Shown here in pieces: positions 15,776 to 22,849 of a DNA stretch of 31,640 bases (position 1 is the stretch's first letter; each line of letters begins with the position of its first letter). The DNA comes from GCA-2862585 sp965661345 (GTDB taxonomy: Bacteria; Bacteroidota; Bacteroidia; Flavobacteriales; UBA7312). The notes below the pieces were generated by a model. That model did no database searches. It had not been told where the DNA came from and saw only the letters and a program-made list of their open reading frames with translations. The stretch lies in assembly GCA_965661345.1 (NCBI GenBank), contig CBFIDK010000015.1, forward strand, positions 1-31,640, read 5' to 3'. A program made the position numbers and the translations under genes.

Positions 15776-16896
15776 AATACACTTTGATAAACCTTAATTA
15801 TTTGATTGGCGATTTTATCGTCCGTAAATTTTTGAGCATGAATTTTCCCTGCTTCTATCATGCTTTTTCGTCTTGATTGGTTTGAGCAAATATCTTCAAT
15901 TTCGCTTTTCATTTGCTCAATATTAGTGGGGTTAATATATGATGATTTGGGTCCGCCAGCCTCTGAAAAACAACCGCCTAAAGTTGTGATTACTGGTACT
16001 CCAGAAAAAAGAGCTTCAAGAATTGGGATGCCAAAACCTTCAAAAAAGGAGGGGTAAATCATTATATCAGCTTTCTGATAAATAGCTGCCATTTCCTTCA
16101 AATGAAGTTTGCTAAGAAATGTAAGCTGATTTGTAAGCTGATTTGCTTTTATGTAATCCAAACACTTTTGTTTATACTTTCCTCCAGAGCCAATAATAAC
16201 TAGCTTTTTGTTGGGAAGTTCTTTGAGGCATTTTAAAACAGCAATAAGATTTTTGCGTTCTTCGATAGTACCAACGTATAAAAGATAGTTATCTGCCAGT
16301 TGGTATTTTTCAGCAACTTCTTTTTTATAATCTTCTGATAATGGGCTTTGAAAAATAGTATTACAGCCTTGATAGACTACGTCAATTTTGTTTTCATCAA
16401 TATTGAAAAACCGTACAATATCGTTTTTTGTTTGTTGACTGACAGCAATGATTTTATCGGCATTCTGACAAGCATATTGACTTTTTTTTATGTAAGAAAG
16501 TCTATCAAAACGTTTAAAATATTGAGGGAATCTGATAGCAATTAAATCATGAATGCTGACGATTGACTTGATTTTTGTGTTGTGTATTCCAACAGGAATT
16601 TCATGACTTAATCCATGATAAAGCACAATTTCATCTTTTGTTAAATCTTTTGTTAAGCCAACGGTCCTCCAATACGATTTGAATGCTTTGGAAAATATTT
16701 TTTGAGGCGAATGAACCTTAAAAACAGAATTGTTCTTTATAAAATCCAGGCGGTCATTATTTGTTGTTTTAGGTGTATAAAGGTGGTATTCGTTTTGGTC
16801 AAAAAACTCCCCTAAAATACGAATGGTATCTCTGGAATAATTTCCAAGACCAGTATTGTTTAAGAAGGCTCTTTTTGCATCAAAACCAATTTTCAT
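15772..16896 (-). CDS. Glycosyltransferase family 4 protein
   Basis: This 374-residue GT-B enzyme has the N-terminal Rossmann region MKIGFDAKRAFLNNTGLGNY and the C-terminal donor-binding half with LLYVGTIEERKNL. The retaining-GT EX7E motif is in FEGFGIPILEALFSGVPVI. It probably adds a nucleotide-sugar-derived hexose to a surface polysaccharide or glycolipid; the acceptor is unknown. It overlaps dapD by 1 nt and tsaC by 4 nt, so it is expressed with lysine/peptidoglycan and tRNA-modification genes. A 12-bp tandem duplication inside it encodes a repeated NQLT. Confidence 0.88.
   Translation of the reverse strand: MKIGFDAKRAFLNNTGLGNYSRDTIRILGEFFDQNEYHLYTPKTTNNDRLDFIKNNSVFKVHSPQKIFSKAFKSYWRTVGLTKDLTKDEIVLYHGLSHEIPVGIHNTKIKSIVSIHDLIAIRFPQYFKRFDRLSYIKKSQYACQNADKIIAVSQQTKNDIVRFFNIDENKIDVVYQGCNTIFQSPLSEDYKKEVAEKYQLADNYLLYVGTIEERKNLIAVLKCLKELPNKKLVIIGSGGKYKQKCLDYIKANQLTNQLTFLSKLHLKEMAAIYQKADIMIYPSFFEGFGIPILEALFSGVPVITTLGGCFSEAGGPKSSYINPTNIEQMKSEIEDICSNQSRRKSMIEAGKIHAQKFTDDKIANQIIKVYQSVL
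16121..16144. repeat. 12-bp exact tandem duplication inside the glycosyltransferase gene
   Basis: The unit GTAAGCTGATTT occurs twice head to tail. In the minus-strand frame it encodes NQLT repeated (ANQLTNQLTF). It keeps the reading frame and may be a recent small duplication in a loop. Confidence 0.8.
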
Positions 16897-17714
16897 TATA
16901 CTGCTACATTATACTCCCTAAGAGCATCGTTAAGTGATGTTTTTTTATCTGTACTTTCTTTTCTTTGTCCAATGATGAGTGCGCATGAAACTCCGAAATC
17001 ACCTGCGCCAAACGTTTTGTTGTAGGTGCCGGGAATAACAACCGATCGTTTTGGTATAATGCCTTTGTGTTCTATTGCTTTTTCACCAGTGACATCAAAT
17101 ATTTTAGTAGAAGCTGTAAGGACTACATTTGCGCCCAAAACAGCTTCTTCTTCTACTTTTACACCTTCAACAACTATGCATCTTGAGCCAACAAATGCGC
17201 CATCTTCAATTATTACTGGTGAGGCTTGTAAGGGTTCCAAAACACCGCCAATTCCAACGCCACCGCTCAAGTGTACATTTTTACCTATTTGAGCACAAGA
17301 CCCTACAGTAGCCCAAGTATCAATCATAGTGCCAGAGTCAACGTAGGCGCCAATGTTAACGTATGAAGGCATCATTATTACACCTTTTGCTAAAAAGGCA
17401 CCATACCTCGCCACAGCATGAGGAACTACTCTTACGCCAAGTTCACTGTAGTTTGTTTTTAATTTCATTTTATCGTGAAACTCTAGAGGGCCTGCCTCAA
17501 GTGTTTCCATTTTTTGAATAGGAAAGTATAAAATGACGGCTTTTTTAACCCATTCGTTGACTTGCCAATTACCGTTAATTTTTTCTGATACTCTTATGTT
17601 TCCTTTGTCAAGGTCTTCAATGATAGAGCGTATGGCTTCTTGAGTATTATTGTTGTTTAGTAGATTACGATCTTCCCAAGCTTGTTCAATAATTATTTTT
17701 TGTTCATTTTTCAT
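16896..17714 (-). CDS. dapD: 2,3,4,5-tetrahydropyridine-2,6-dicarboxylate N-succinyltransferase
   Basis: DapD succinylates tetrahydrodipicolinate on the way to meso-diaminopimelate and lysine, needed for peptidoglycan. Left-handed beta-helix hexapeptide repeats are clear across about residues 110-220. Examples are YVNIGAYVDSGTMIDTWATV, GSCAQIGKNVHLSGGVGIGG and EDGAFVGSRCIVVEGVKVEE. The N-terminal helical domain and the 272-residue length fit the family. A consensus -7 element lies 4 nt before the ATG. It is the first gene of a six-gene minus-strand operon. Confidence 0.96.
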   Translation of the reverse strand: MKNEQKIIIEQAWEDRNLLNNNNTQEAIRSIIEDLDKGNIRVSEKINGNWQVNEWVKKAVILYFPIQKMETLEAGPLEFHDKMKLKTNYSELGVRVVPHAVARYGAFLAKGVIMMPSYVNIGAYVDSGTMIDTWATVGSCAQIGKNVHLSGGVGIGGVLEPLQASPVIIEDGAFVGSRCIVVEGVKVEEEAVLGANVVLTASTKIFDVTGEKAIEHKGIIPKRSVVIPGTYNKTFGAGDFGVSCALIIGQRKESTDKKTSLNDALREYNVAV

Positions 17715-17718
17715 ATAG

Positions 17719-17726
17719 CAAAGATA
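17719..17726 (-). promoter_or_regulatory. -7 promoter element of dapD operon
   Basis: On the minus strand TATCTTTG matches TAnnTTTG and ends 4 nt before the dapD ATG. Transcription is expected to begin at or beside the A of the start codon. A TTGACA-like sequence further upstream (17751-17756) is 27 bp away, too far to be a normal -33. Confidence 0.55.
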
Positions 17727-17737
17727 GTTAAATGCTT

Positions 17738-17745
17738 TATTTTCG
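17738..17745 (+). promoter_or_regulatory. Probable -7 element of ruvX
   Basis: TATTTTCG differs from TAnnTTTG by one base and lies 4 nt before the ruvX ATG, mirroring the dapD arrangement on the other strand of the same 35-nt gap. Confidence 0.35.
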
Positions 17746-17749
17746 CATC

Positions 17750-18163
17750 ATGTCAAAACTATTAGCAATAGATTATGGACAAAAACGCGTTGGCATAGCG
17801 GTCACCGATAATGAACAGATAATTGCATCTGGATTGACAACTGTTCATTCTAAAGATGTTTTATCTTTTTTAGAAGATTATCTTCGGCATGAAGAGGTGG
17901 AATGTTTTGTTGTCGGAGAGGCCAAAAATTTAGATAATTCTCCTTCAGAAAGTGCTCGTTTTATAGAGCCTTTTGTAAAAAAACTTGCTAAAACGTTTCC
18001 AAATGTAAACATCGTAAGGGTTGACGAACGCTTTAGTTCCAAAATAGCTTTTCAAACAATGATTGATGCTGGATTAAATAAAAAAACTAGAAGGGATAAG
18101 TCTTTGGTTGATAAAGTTAGCGCTACTATTATACTACAATCTTACTTGGAGTCAAGGTCATAG
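17750..18163 (+). CDS. ruvX: Holliday junction resolvase-like protein RuvX (YqgF)
   Basis: This small RNase H-fold protein is proposed to act on Holliday junctions or in 16S rRNA 5' processing. The motif LAIDYGQKRVGIAV contains the first catalytic Asp. FVVGEAKNLDNSPSESA and VRVDERFSSKIAF follow, and DKSLVDKVSATIILQSYL holds the final Asp. The ATG at 17750 (MSKLLAIDYG) is right: the next frame extension upstream adds a non-family prefix and covers the promoter. The length of 137 residues is normal. It converges with uvrA, overlapping by 6 nt at the stop codons. Confidence 0.93.
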   Translation: MSKLLAIDYGQKRVGIAVTDNEQIIASGLTTVHSKDVLSFLEDYLRHEEVECFVVGEAKNLDNSPSESARFIEPFVKKLAKTFPNVNIVRVDERFSSKIAFQTMIDAGLNKKTRRDKSLVDKVSATIILQSYLESRS

Positions 18164-20947
18164 CTTTTGAGACAAATGCGCTGCAGTATGAGATTTTTTA
18201 CTTTTAATCATTTCTTCAGGTTTGCCTTGGAACATCAATTGTCCACCATCTTCACCGCCTTCAGGACCTAGGTCAATAATCCAATCAGCACATTTTATTA
18301 CATCAGAATTATGTTCTACACATACAATAGAATGACCATTGTCAATGAGGGCGTAAAATGAGTTCAATAGCTTATTGATGTCATGGAAATGCAAGCCCGT
18401 TGTGGGTTCATCAAAAATGAATAAAGTTTTTTCAGATTTAGTGCCTTTACTTAAGAAGAATGCAAGTTTTATTCTTTGGGCTTCGCCACCACTAAGCGTG
18501 TTAGAAGATTGCCCGAGTTGGACATACCCCAAGCCTACTTTTTGTAGTGGAGATAATTTTTCAACTATTTTTTGTTTGTCATTTTCTTCGAAAAAATGGA
18601 TTGCTTCATCAATAGTCATGTTTAGGATGTCAGATATTGTCTGCCCTGCAAACTTGATATCGAGGGTTTCATTTTTGAAGCGTTTTCCATTACAGTGTTC
18701 ACATTTAAGAAAAACATCAGCCATGAACTGCATTTCTATTTTAATTTCGCCTTCACCTTCACATTTTTCGCATCTGCCACCAGCAATATTGAATGAGAAT
18801 TGACCGCTTTTATAGCCTCTTGCTTTGGCTAAGTCTTGCCTTGAATAAAGGGTTCTAATGTCATCGTAAACCTTCAAATAGGTAACTGGGTTTGAGCGTG
18901 ACGAACGACCAATTGGATTTTGATTTATGTATTCAATATGTTGAATGCTTTTGAAGTCTCCCTCAATTGTGTCGTGTGCTCCAAGTTTAGAGGAGTAGCC
19001 TTGTATAGTTTTTTGAACCGCTGGAAATAAGATGCTTTTTACTAATGAACTTTTTCCTGAGCCACTAACGCCAGTTACAACTGTAAGTGTTTCTAGTGGA
19101 AAAGTAACATCAATATTTTTTAAATTATTTTCTCTTGCACCTTTTATTAAAATAGATTTATGAATTGCTCTTCTTGTTTTTGGAGTTTCAATATTCATTT
19201 TTTGTGATAAATATTGAGCAGTCAGACTATTTTCTGATTTACCTATTTCTGTTAGTTTTCCTTGAAAGACAACCTCTCCGCCGTTTTTTCCGGCATAGGG
19301 GCCAATGTCAATGATTTCATCAGCCGCCATCATAATTTCTTCATCGTGTTCGACAACAATCACTGTGTTGCCAAGCTCTTTTAATGATTGCAAGATTTTA
19401 ATCAGTTTTTGTGTGTCTTTGGAATGAAGTCCAATACTTGGTTCGTCAAGGATGTACATCGAGCCAACTAAACTACTCGCTAATGAGGTAGCTAAGTTTA
19501 TTCGCTGAGATTCTCCTCCTGAGAGGGTTGACGAGAGTCTGTTTAAGTTAAGATATCCTAAGCCTACATCAACAAGGAAATGAAGGCGATTTTTTATTTC
19601 GGTTATTATTCTTTCGGAAATTTTTACCTCTTTTTCATTTAGTTTTAATGAGTCAATTAGATTTAGAACTTTTTTAAGTGGTAAATGAACAATGTCATTA
19701 ATAGTTCTACCGCCAACTTGAACATACAAGGCTTCTTTTTTCAGTCGAGAACCATCACAATCTGTGCATTTACTTTTCCCTCTAAACCTAGCCAGCATTA
19801 CGCGATTCTGCACCTTATAATTTTCTCTTTCTAAAAGTTGAAAAAATTGACGAATACCTTTTATTCCTTTAGCGCCATTCCATAAAAGTTTCTTTTCTTC
19901 TTCTGACAAATCAATGTATGGACGGTGGATAGGGAAATTATGTTCAGCAGAATTTAAAATAAAGCGTTCGCGCCATCTATCCAATTTTTCGCCTTTCCAA
20001 CATTGTACTGCGCCATCAAAAACAGATAGCGATTTATTCGGAACAATTTTTTCTTCATCAATACCTAAAACTGATCCAAAGCCTTCACACATTTTACATG
20101 CTCCAAATGGATTGTTGAAACTAAACAAGTGTTCTGTTGGTAAGTCAAATACCATTCCATCCAGCTCGTAAAGATTGGAGAAGTGAATAGGTTCGTCTTT
20201 GCCAAAATCTAAAGCACATCTTCCTTCACCTTCGTAAAGTGCGATTTCAACACTGTCTGCTAAACGGTTTAAATTGTCATCATCATGGTTTGTTGTGAGT
20301 CTATCGACAACAATCCAAAAACTATCTGTTTTTGCGAGCGATTTATAATCAGTGATGTCATCAATTCTAAGAACCTTATTATCAATTTTAACTCTTGAAA
20401 ATCCTTTAAGAGAAATTTTATTTAGGCTTTTTTCAATTGAATCGTTCACTTCTACTTTTGAAAGCACCATAATTCGTTGCCCTTCTTTTTGTTCTTTCAC
20501 AAAGTCAATAACATCGCTAACTTGATGTTTTTTTACTTCTTTGTTTGAAATAGGAGATATGGTTCTTCCAATTCTTGAAAAAAGAAGTTTTAAATAATCA
20601 TAAATCTCTGTTGATGTTCCAACGGTTGAACGAGGGTTTTGAGTGTTTACCTTTTGCTCTATGGCTATAGCAGGAGAGAGGCCATCAATTTTTTTTACAT
20701 CAGGCTTTTGAAGTTTGCCTAAAAATTGCCTAGCATATGACGATAAACTTTCGATATATCTTCTTTGACCTTCTGCAAATAGAGTATCAAAAGCTAGAGA
20801 CGATTTGCCTGAGCCTGAAACTCCAGTTATCACAATTAGTTTTTTCTTGGGTATGCTAATATCGAGATTCTTGAGGTTGTGCATATTTGCACCCTTGATA
20901 TGAATGAAGTCTTGCAGGTTATTTTTTTTATTATTGGATTGCATCAA
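18158..20947 (-). CDS. uvrA: Excinuclease ABC subunit A
   Basis: UvrA is the damage-recognition ABC ATPase of nucleotide excision repair. The first half has Walker A GVSGSGKS (42-49) and signature LSGGE (475-479). The second has Walker A GVSGSGKS (626-633) and signature LSGGE (818-822). The C-terminal zinc module is intact: C726, C729, C749, C752. In the first zinc module only the second pair, C284/C287 (CKMC), is present; YELDG stands where the first CxxC normally lies (about 260-264). The length of 929 residues is near normal. An ATG at 20944 is an equally possible start. Confidence 0.93.
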   Translation of the reverse strand: MMQSNNKKNNLQDFIHIKGANMHNLKNLDISIPKKKLIVITGVSGSGKSSLAFDTLFAEGQRRYIESLSSYARQFLGKLQKPDVKKIDGLSPAIAIEQKVNTQNPRSTVGTSTEIYDYLKLLFSRIGRTISPISNKEVKKHQVSDVIDFVKEQKEGQRIMVLSKVEVNDSIEKSLNKISLKGFSRVKIDNKVLRIDDITDYKSLAKTDSFWIVVDRLTTNHDDDNLNRLADSVEIALYEGEGRCALDFGKDEPIHFSNLYELDGMVFDLPTEHLFSFNNPFGACKMCEGFGSVLGIDEEKIVPNKSLSVFDGAVQCWKGEKLDRWRERFILNSAEHNFPIHRPYIDLSEEEKKLLWNGAKGIKGIRQFFQLLERENYKVQNRVMLARFRGKSKCTDCDGSRLKKEALYVQVGGRTINDIVHLPLKKVLNLIDSLKLNEKEVKISERIITEIKNRLHFLVDVGLGYLNLNRLSSTLSGGESQRINLATSLASSLVGSMYILDEPSIGLHSKDTQKLIKILQSLKELGNTVIVVEHDEEIMMAADEIIDIGPYAGKNGGEVVFQGKLTEIGKSENSLTAQYLSQKMNIETPKTRRAIHKSILIKGARENNLKNIDVTFPLETLTVVTGVSGSGKSSLVKSILFPAVQKTIQGYSSKLGAHDTIEGDFKSIQHIEYINQNPIGRSSRSNPVTYLKVYDDIRTLYSRQDLAKARGYKSGQFSFNIAGGRCEKCEGEGEIKIEMQFMADVFLKCEHCNGKRFKNETLDIKFAGQTISDILNMTIDEAIHFFEENDKQKIVEKLSPLQKVGLGYVQLGQSSNTLSGGEAQRIKLAFFLSKGTKSEKTLFIFDEPTTGLHFHDINKLLNSFYALIDNGHSIVCVEHNSDVIKCADWIIDLGPEGGEDGGQLMFQGKPEEMIKSKKSHTAAHLSQKL

Positions 20948-20973
20948 TATTTCTTCAATATTAGAGAAGAATG

Positions 20974-21008
20974 CAAATTTAAGTTTTTATAATTTGGATT
21001 TTTACAAA
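20974..21008 (-). promoter_or_regulatory. Promoter of uvrA
   Basis: On the minus strand TAAATTTG (20981 to 20974) matches TAnnTTTG and ends 26 nt before the uvrA ATG. A TTTG at 21008-21005 could be the -33 element, with a slightly long 23-bp spacer. The region overlaps the promoter of the divergent sigma factor gene. Confidence 0.45.
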
Positions 21009-21024
21009 ATCTAATATATATTTG
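20993..21024 (+). promoter_or_regulatory. Promoter of the ECF sigma factor gene
   Basis: TTTG (20993-20996) and TATATTTG (21017-21024) are separated by 20 bp, the ideal Bacteroidota -33/-7 arrangement. Transcription would begin near 21030 and leave a leader of about 100 nt. Confidence 0.6.
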
Positions 21025-21031
21025 GATTAAT

Positions 21032-21047
21032 AATACCGCAGGGTATT
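21032..21047 (+). repeat. Short hairpin at the 5' end of the sigma factor leader
   Basis: AATACC (21032-21037) pairs with GGTATT (21042-21047) around a GCAG tetraloop. It begins a few bases after the predicted transcription start. It could stabilise the 5' end or be an operator. Confidence 0.4.
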
Positions 21048-21129
21048 TTCAAAAATTGTGTAATTAATTTATTTGCCTATAGAATACATATCTACTTTAT
21101 AATTAGTTTTTAATTTAAATTGTTTAGAT

Positions 21130-21726
21130 ATGTTATTACACAAGTCCACTGATAAAGATTTAGTAACTGCTTACATTAATGGTAATCCAAATGCTTTGGA
21201 CGAATTAGTCCTTAGACACCAGTCAAGAGTATTGAGTTTCATTAATTCTAAAGTTAAAAATCAACAATTAGCCGAAGATATTTTTCAAGATGCATTTTTT
21301 AAGGTCATCAAGTCTCTTAATGCTGGTAAGTATAATGAGGAAGGAAAATTTTTACCATGGTTAATGCGTATTTCTCATAATTTAGTTATCGATTATTTTA
21401 GAAAAAATAAGAGAATGCCTCTGGTTGCTCAGTCAAAGAGCTTAGAAAATTTTAACATTTTTGATGTGATTGGAAATGGAGAAAATTCTAGAGAAGATGA
21501 GATTATGGAAAGCGAGCAAGTTGATGTTCTTAAGCGATTAATTTCTGAACTGCCTAAAGAACAGTTAGAGGTTTTGGTAATGCGTCATTATGAAGATTTA
21601 AGCTTCAAAGAGATATCTGAAAAAACGGGTGTTAGCATAAACACAGCCTTAGGTAGAATGCGTTACGCTCTCATAAATATCAGAAAACTTATGAAAGAGA
21701 ATAATGTCGATTTGATTATAAGTTAA
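21130..21726 (+). CDS. ECF-type RNA polymerase sigma factor
   Basis: This 198-residue sigma-70 family protein has region 2 (about residues 8-75), including the -10 helix AEDIFQDAFFKVIKSL and the FLPWLMRISHNLVIDYFRK segment. Region 4 (about 133-190) carries an HTH, with LPKEQLEVLVMRHYEDLSFK and ISEKTGVSINTALGRMRYAL. It lacks regions 1 and 3, as expected for group 4 (ECF) factors. No membrane anti-sigma gene follows; instead a 90-residue soluble protein is encoded 69 nt downstream. It has its own consensus promoter and a ~100-nt leader. The stress or signal it answers to cannot be read from the sequence. Confidence 0.93.
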   Translation: MLLHKSTDKDLVTAYINGNPNALDELVLRHQSRVLSFINSKVKNQQLAEDIFQDAFFKVIKSLNAGKYNEEGKFLPWLMRISHNLVIDYFRKNKRMPLVAQSKSLENFNIFDVIGNGENSREDEIMESEQVDVLKRLISELPKEQLEVLVMRHYEDLSFKEISEKTGVSINTALGRMRYALINIRKLMKENNVDLIIS

Positions 21727-21764
21727 ATTTTTAGTGGGCACACAATAATCAAACTAAAGGTTGC

Positions 21765-21780
21765 GTTACATAGTTGTAAC
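21765..21780. repeat. Inverted repeat between the sigma factor and its partner gene
   Basis: GTTACA (21765-21770) and TGTAAC (21775-21780) form a perfect 6-bp inverted repeat around TAGT, 15 nt before the partner gene start. It may be an operator or an mRNA hairpin near the ribosome-loading site. No T tract follows, so it is not a terminator. Confidence 0.45.
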
Positions 21781-21795
21781 TTTAATTATTACTAT

Positions 21796-22068
21796 ATGTA
21801 TAAAACCTTTACTCAAAACGACTTACTCAGATATTTATACGGCGAAATGGAACAAAATGAAGTTCGTATGTTGGAAGAAACTTTGCGATTTAATGATGAC
21901 TTGAATAATTCATATATTGAATTAAGACATACAATCGATAGCCTAGATTCTTTTTTTTACAAAACAAACTCTTCAGCTTTTACCATTGCTAAAATAAAAT
22001 CTTTTGCTAGAGGCTATTCCTCTAAACCCTCCAAAGTCATAGATACAATCGATCTAATATTGAATTAG
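21796..22068 (+). CDS. Small soluble protein paired with ECF sigma factor, unknown function
   Basis: The 90-residue product starts MYKTFTQNDLLRYLYGEMEQ, resembling the first helices of anti-sigma factors. It has a helical middle (RMLEETLRFNDDLNNSYIEL) and ends in SKVIDTIDLILN. There is no membrane segment and no His/Cys zinc motif of the ZAS type. Small proteins of this type often follow a sigma-70 gene in Bacteroidota. It could be a soluble anti-sigma factor for the upstream gene, but that is inferred from position and the N-terminal resemblance. A strong terminator ends the unit. Confidence 0.7.
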   Translation: MYKTFTQNDLLRYLYGEMEQNEVRMLEETLRFNDDLNNSYIELRHTIDSLDSFFYKTNSSAFTIAKIKSFARGYSSKPSKVIDTIDLILN

Positions 22069-22090
22069 TTAATAACAAGCTTTGAATTAG

Positions 22091-22120
22091 ACCCTTCTTA
22101 GAAATAAGAAGGGTTTTTTT
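22091..22120 (+). terminator. Rho-independent terminator after the sigma factor unit
   Basis: A perfect 10-bp stem (22091-22100 with 22105-22114, GAAA loop) is followed by a run of T to 22120. The -7 element of nth begins 4 nt later. Confidence 0.9.
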
Positions 22121-22123
22121 GTA

Positions 22124-22131
22124 TAAATTTG
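22124..22131 (+). promoter_or_regulatory. -7 promoter element of nth
   Basis: TAAATTTG matches TAnnTTTG and ends 3 nt before the nth ATG. Its -33 region would fall inside the preceding terminator stem. A leaderless transcript is predicted. Confidence 0.5.
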
Positions 22132-22134
22132 AAC

Positions 22135-22773
22135 ATGACCAAAAAAGAACGTTTCAAATTATTTGTTGATTACTTTGAGGAGCATATGCCTGTTGCCGAA
22201 ACGGAGTTGAATTACTCTAATGGCTTTGAATTATTAGTAGCCGTAATACTATCTGCTCAATGTACAGATAAAAGAGTAAACCAAGTCACACCAGCTTTGT
22301 TTCAAGCCTTTCCAGTTCCTGAAGTAATGGCTTTATCTTCTCAAGACGAAATATTTCATTATATACGTTCAGTTAGTTATCCAAACAATAAATCGAAACA
22401 TCTTGTGGGAATGGCGAATATGCTAGTAAATGATTTTAATTCGGAAGTCCCTAAGACTGTAGATGAACTTCAGTTGTTGCCTGGAGTCGGTCGTAAAACC
22501 GCAAATGTTGTAGCTTCTGTATTATTTGATGTGCCAACTATGCCAGTCGACACTCATGTTTTTAGGGTTTCCGAGCGAGTAGGACTTACCACCAAGGCAA
22601 AGAATCCCTTAGAAAGTGAAAAGCAATTACTAAAAGGATTTCCAAAAAACAAACTTAAAATAGCACATCATTGGCTCATTTTACACGGCAGATATGTTTG
22701 TTTGGCAAGAACGCCAAAATGCAATGAATGTGGTATTTCTTCTTTTTGTTCATACTTTAAAAAGAATAACTGA
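22135..22773 (+). CDS. nth: Endonuclease III (DNA glycosylase/AP lyase)
   Basis: Nth removes oxidised pyrimidines and cleaves the abasic site in base excision repair. The helix-hairpin-helix LPGVGRKTANVV contains catalytic Lys121, and VDTHVFRV holds Asp139. The [4Fe-4S] loop is complete with C189, C196, C199 and C205 (C-X6-C-X2-C-X5-C). The length of 212 residues is normal. I chose the ATG at 22135; the TTG two codons upstream lies in the promoter element. It probably shares a repair/stress neighbourhood with bcp and recA downstream. Confidence 0.96.
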   Translation: MTKKERFKLFVDYFEEHMPVAETELNYSNGFELLVAVILSAQCTDKRVNQVTPALFQAFPVPEVMALSSQDEIFHYIRSVSYPNNKSKHLVGMANMLVNDFNSEVPKTVDELQLLPGVGRKTANVVASVLFDVPTMPVDTHVFRVSERVGLTTKAKNPLESEKQLLKGFPKNKLKIAHHWLILHGRYVCLARTPKCNECGISSFCSYFKKNN

Positions 22774-22849
22774 TTTGTTAATAAATCTATCCCTTCAACC
22801 TTGTAATTCCTGAGAATTTTTCGCTCTTTTGTTAGACAAATTTTTTTCA

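Noticed and set aside
18375..18803. Plus-strand open frame of 142 codons opposite uvrA
   Set aside because: It lies wholly within the conserved C-terminal UvrA frame, with no promoter and a composition expected of an antisense reading.
20948..21129. tRNA or small RNA gene in the uvrA/sigma gap
   Set aside because: No cloverleaf or terminator; the gap is explained by two promoters and a leader.
21775..21800. TGTAAC as an ECF -35 element for autoregulation
   Set aside because: A -10 element at the usual 16-17 nt spacing would fall beyond the ATG of the partner gene; the inverted-repeat explanation fits better.
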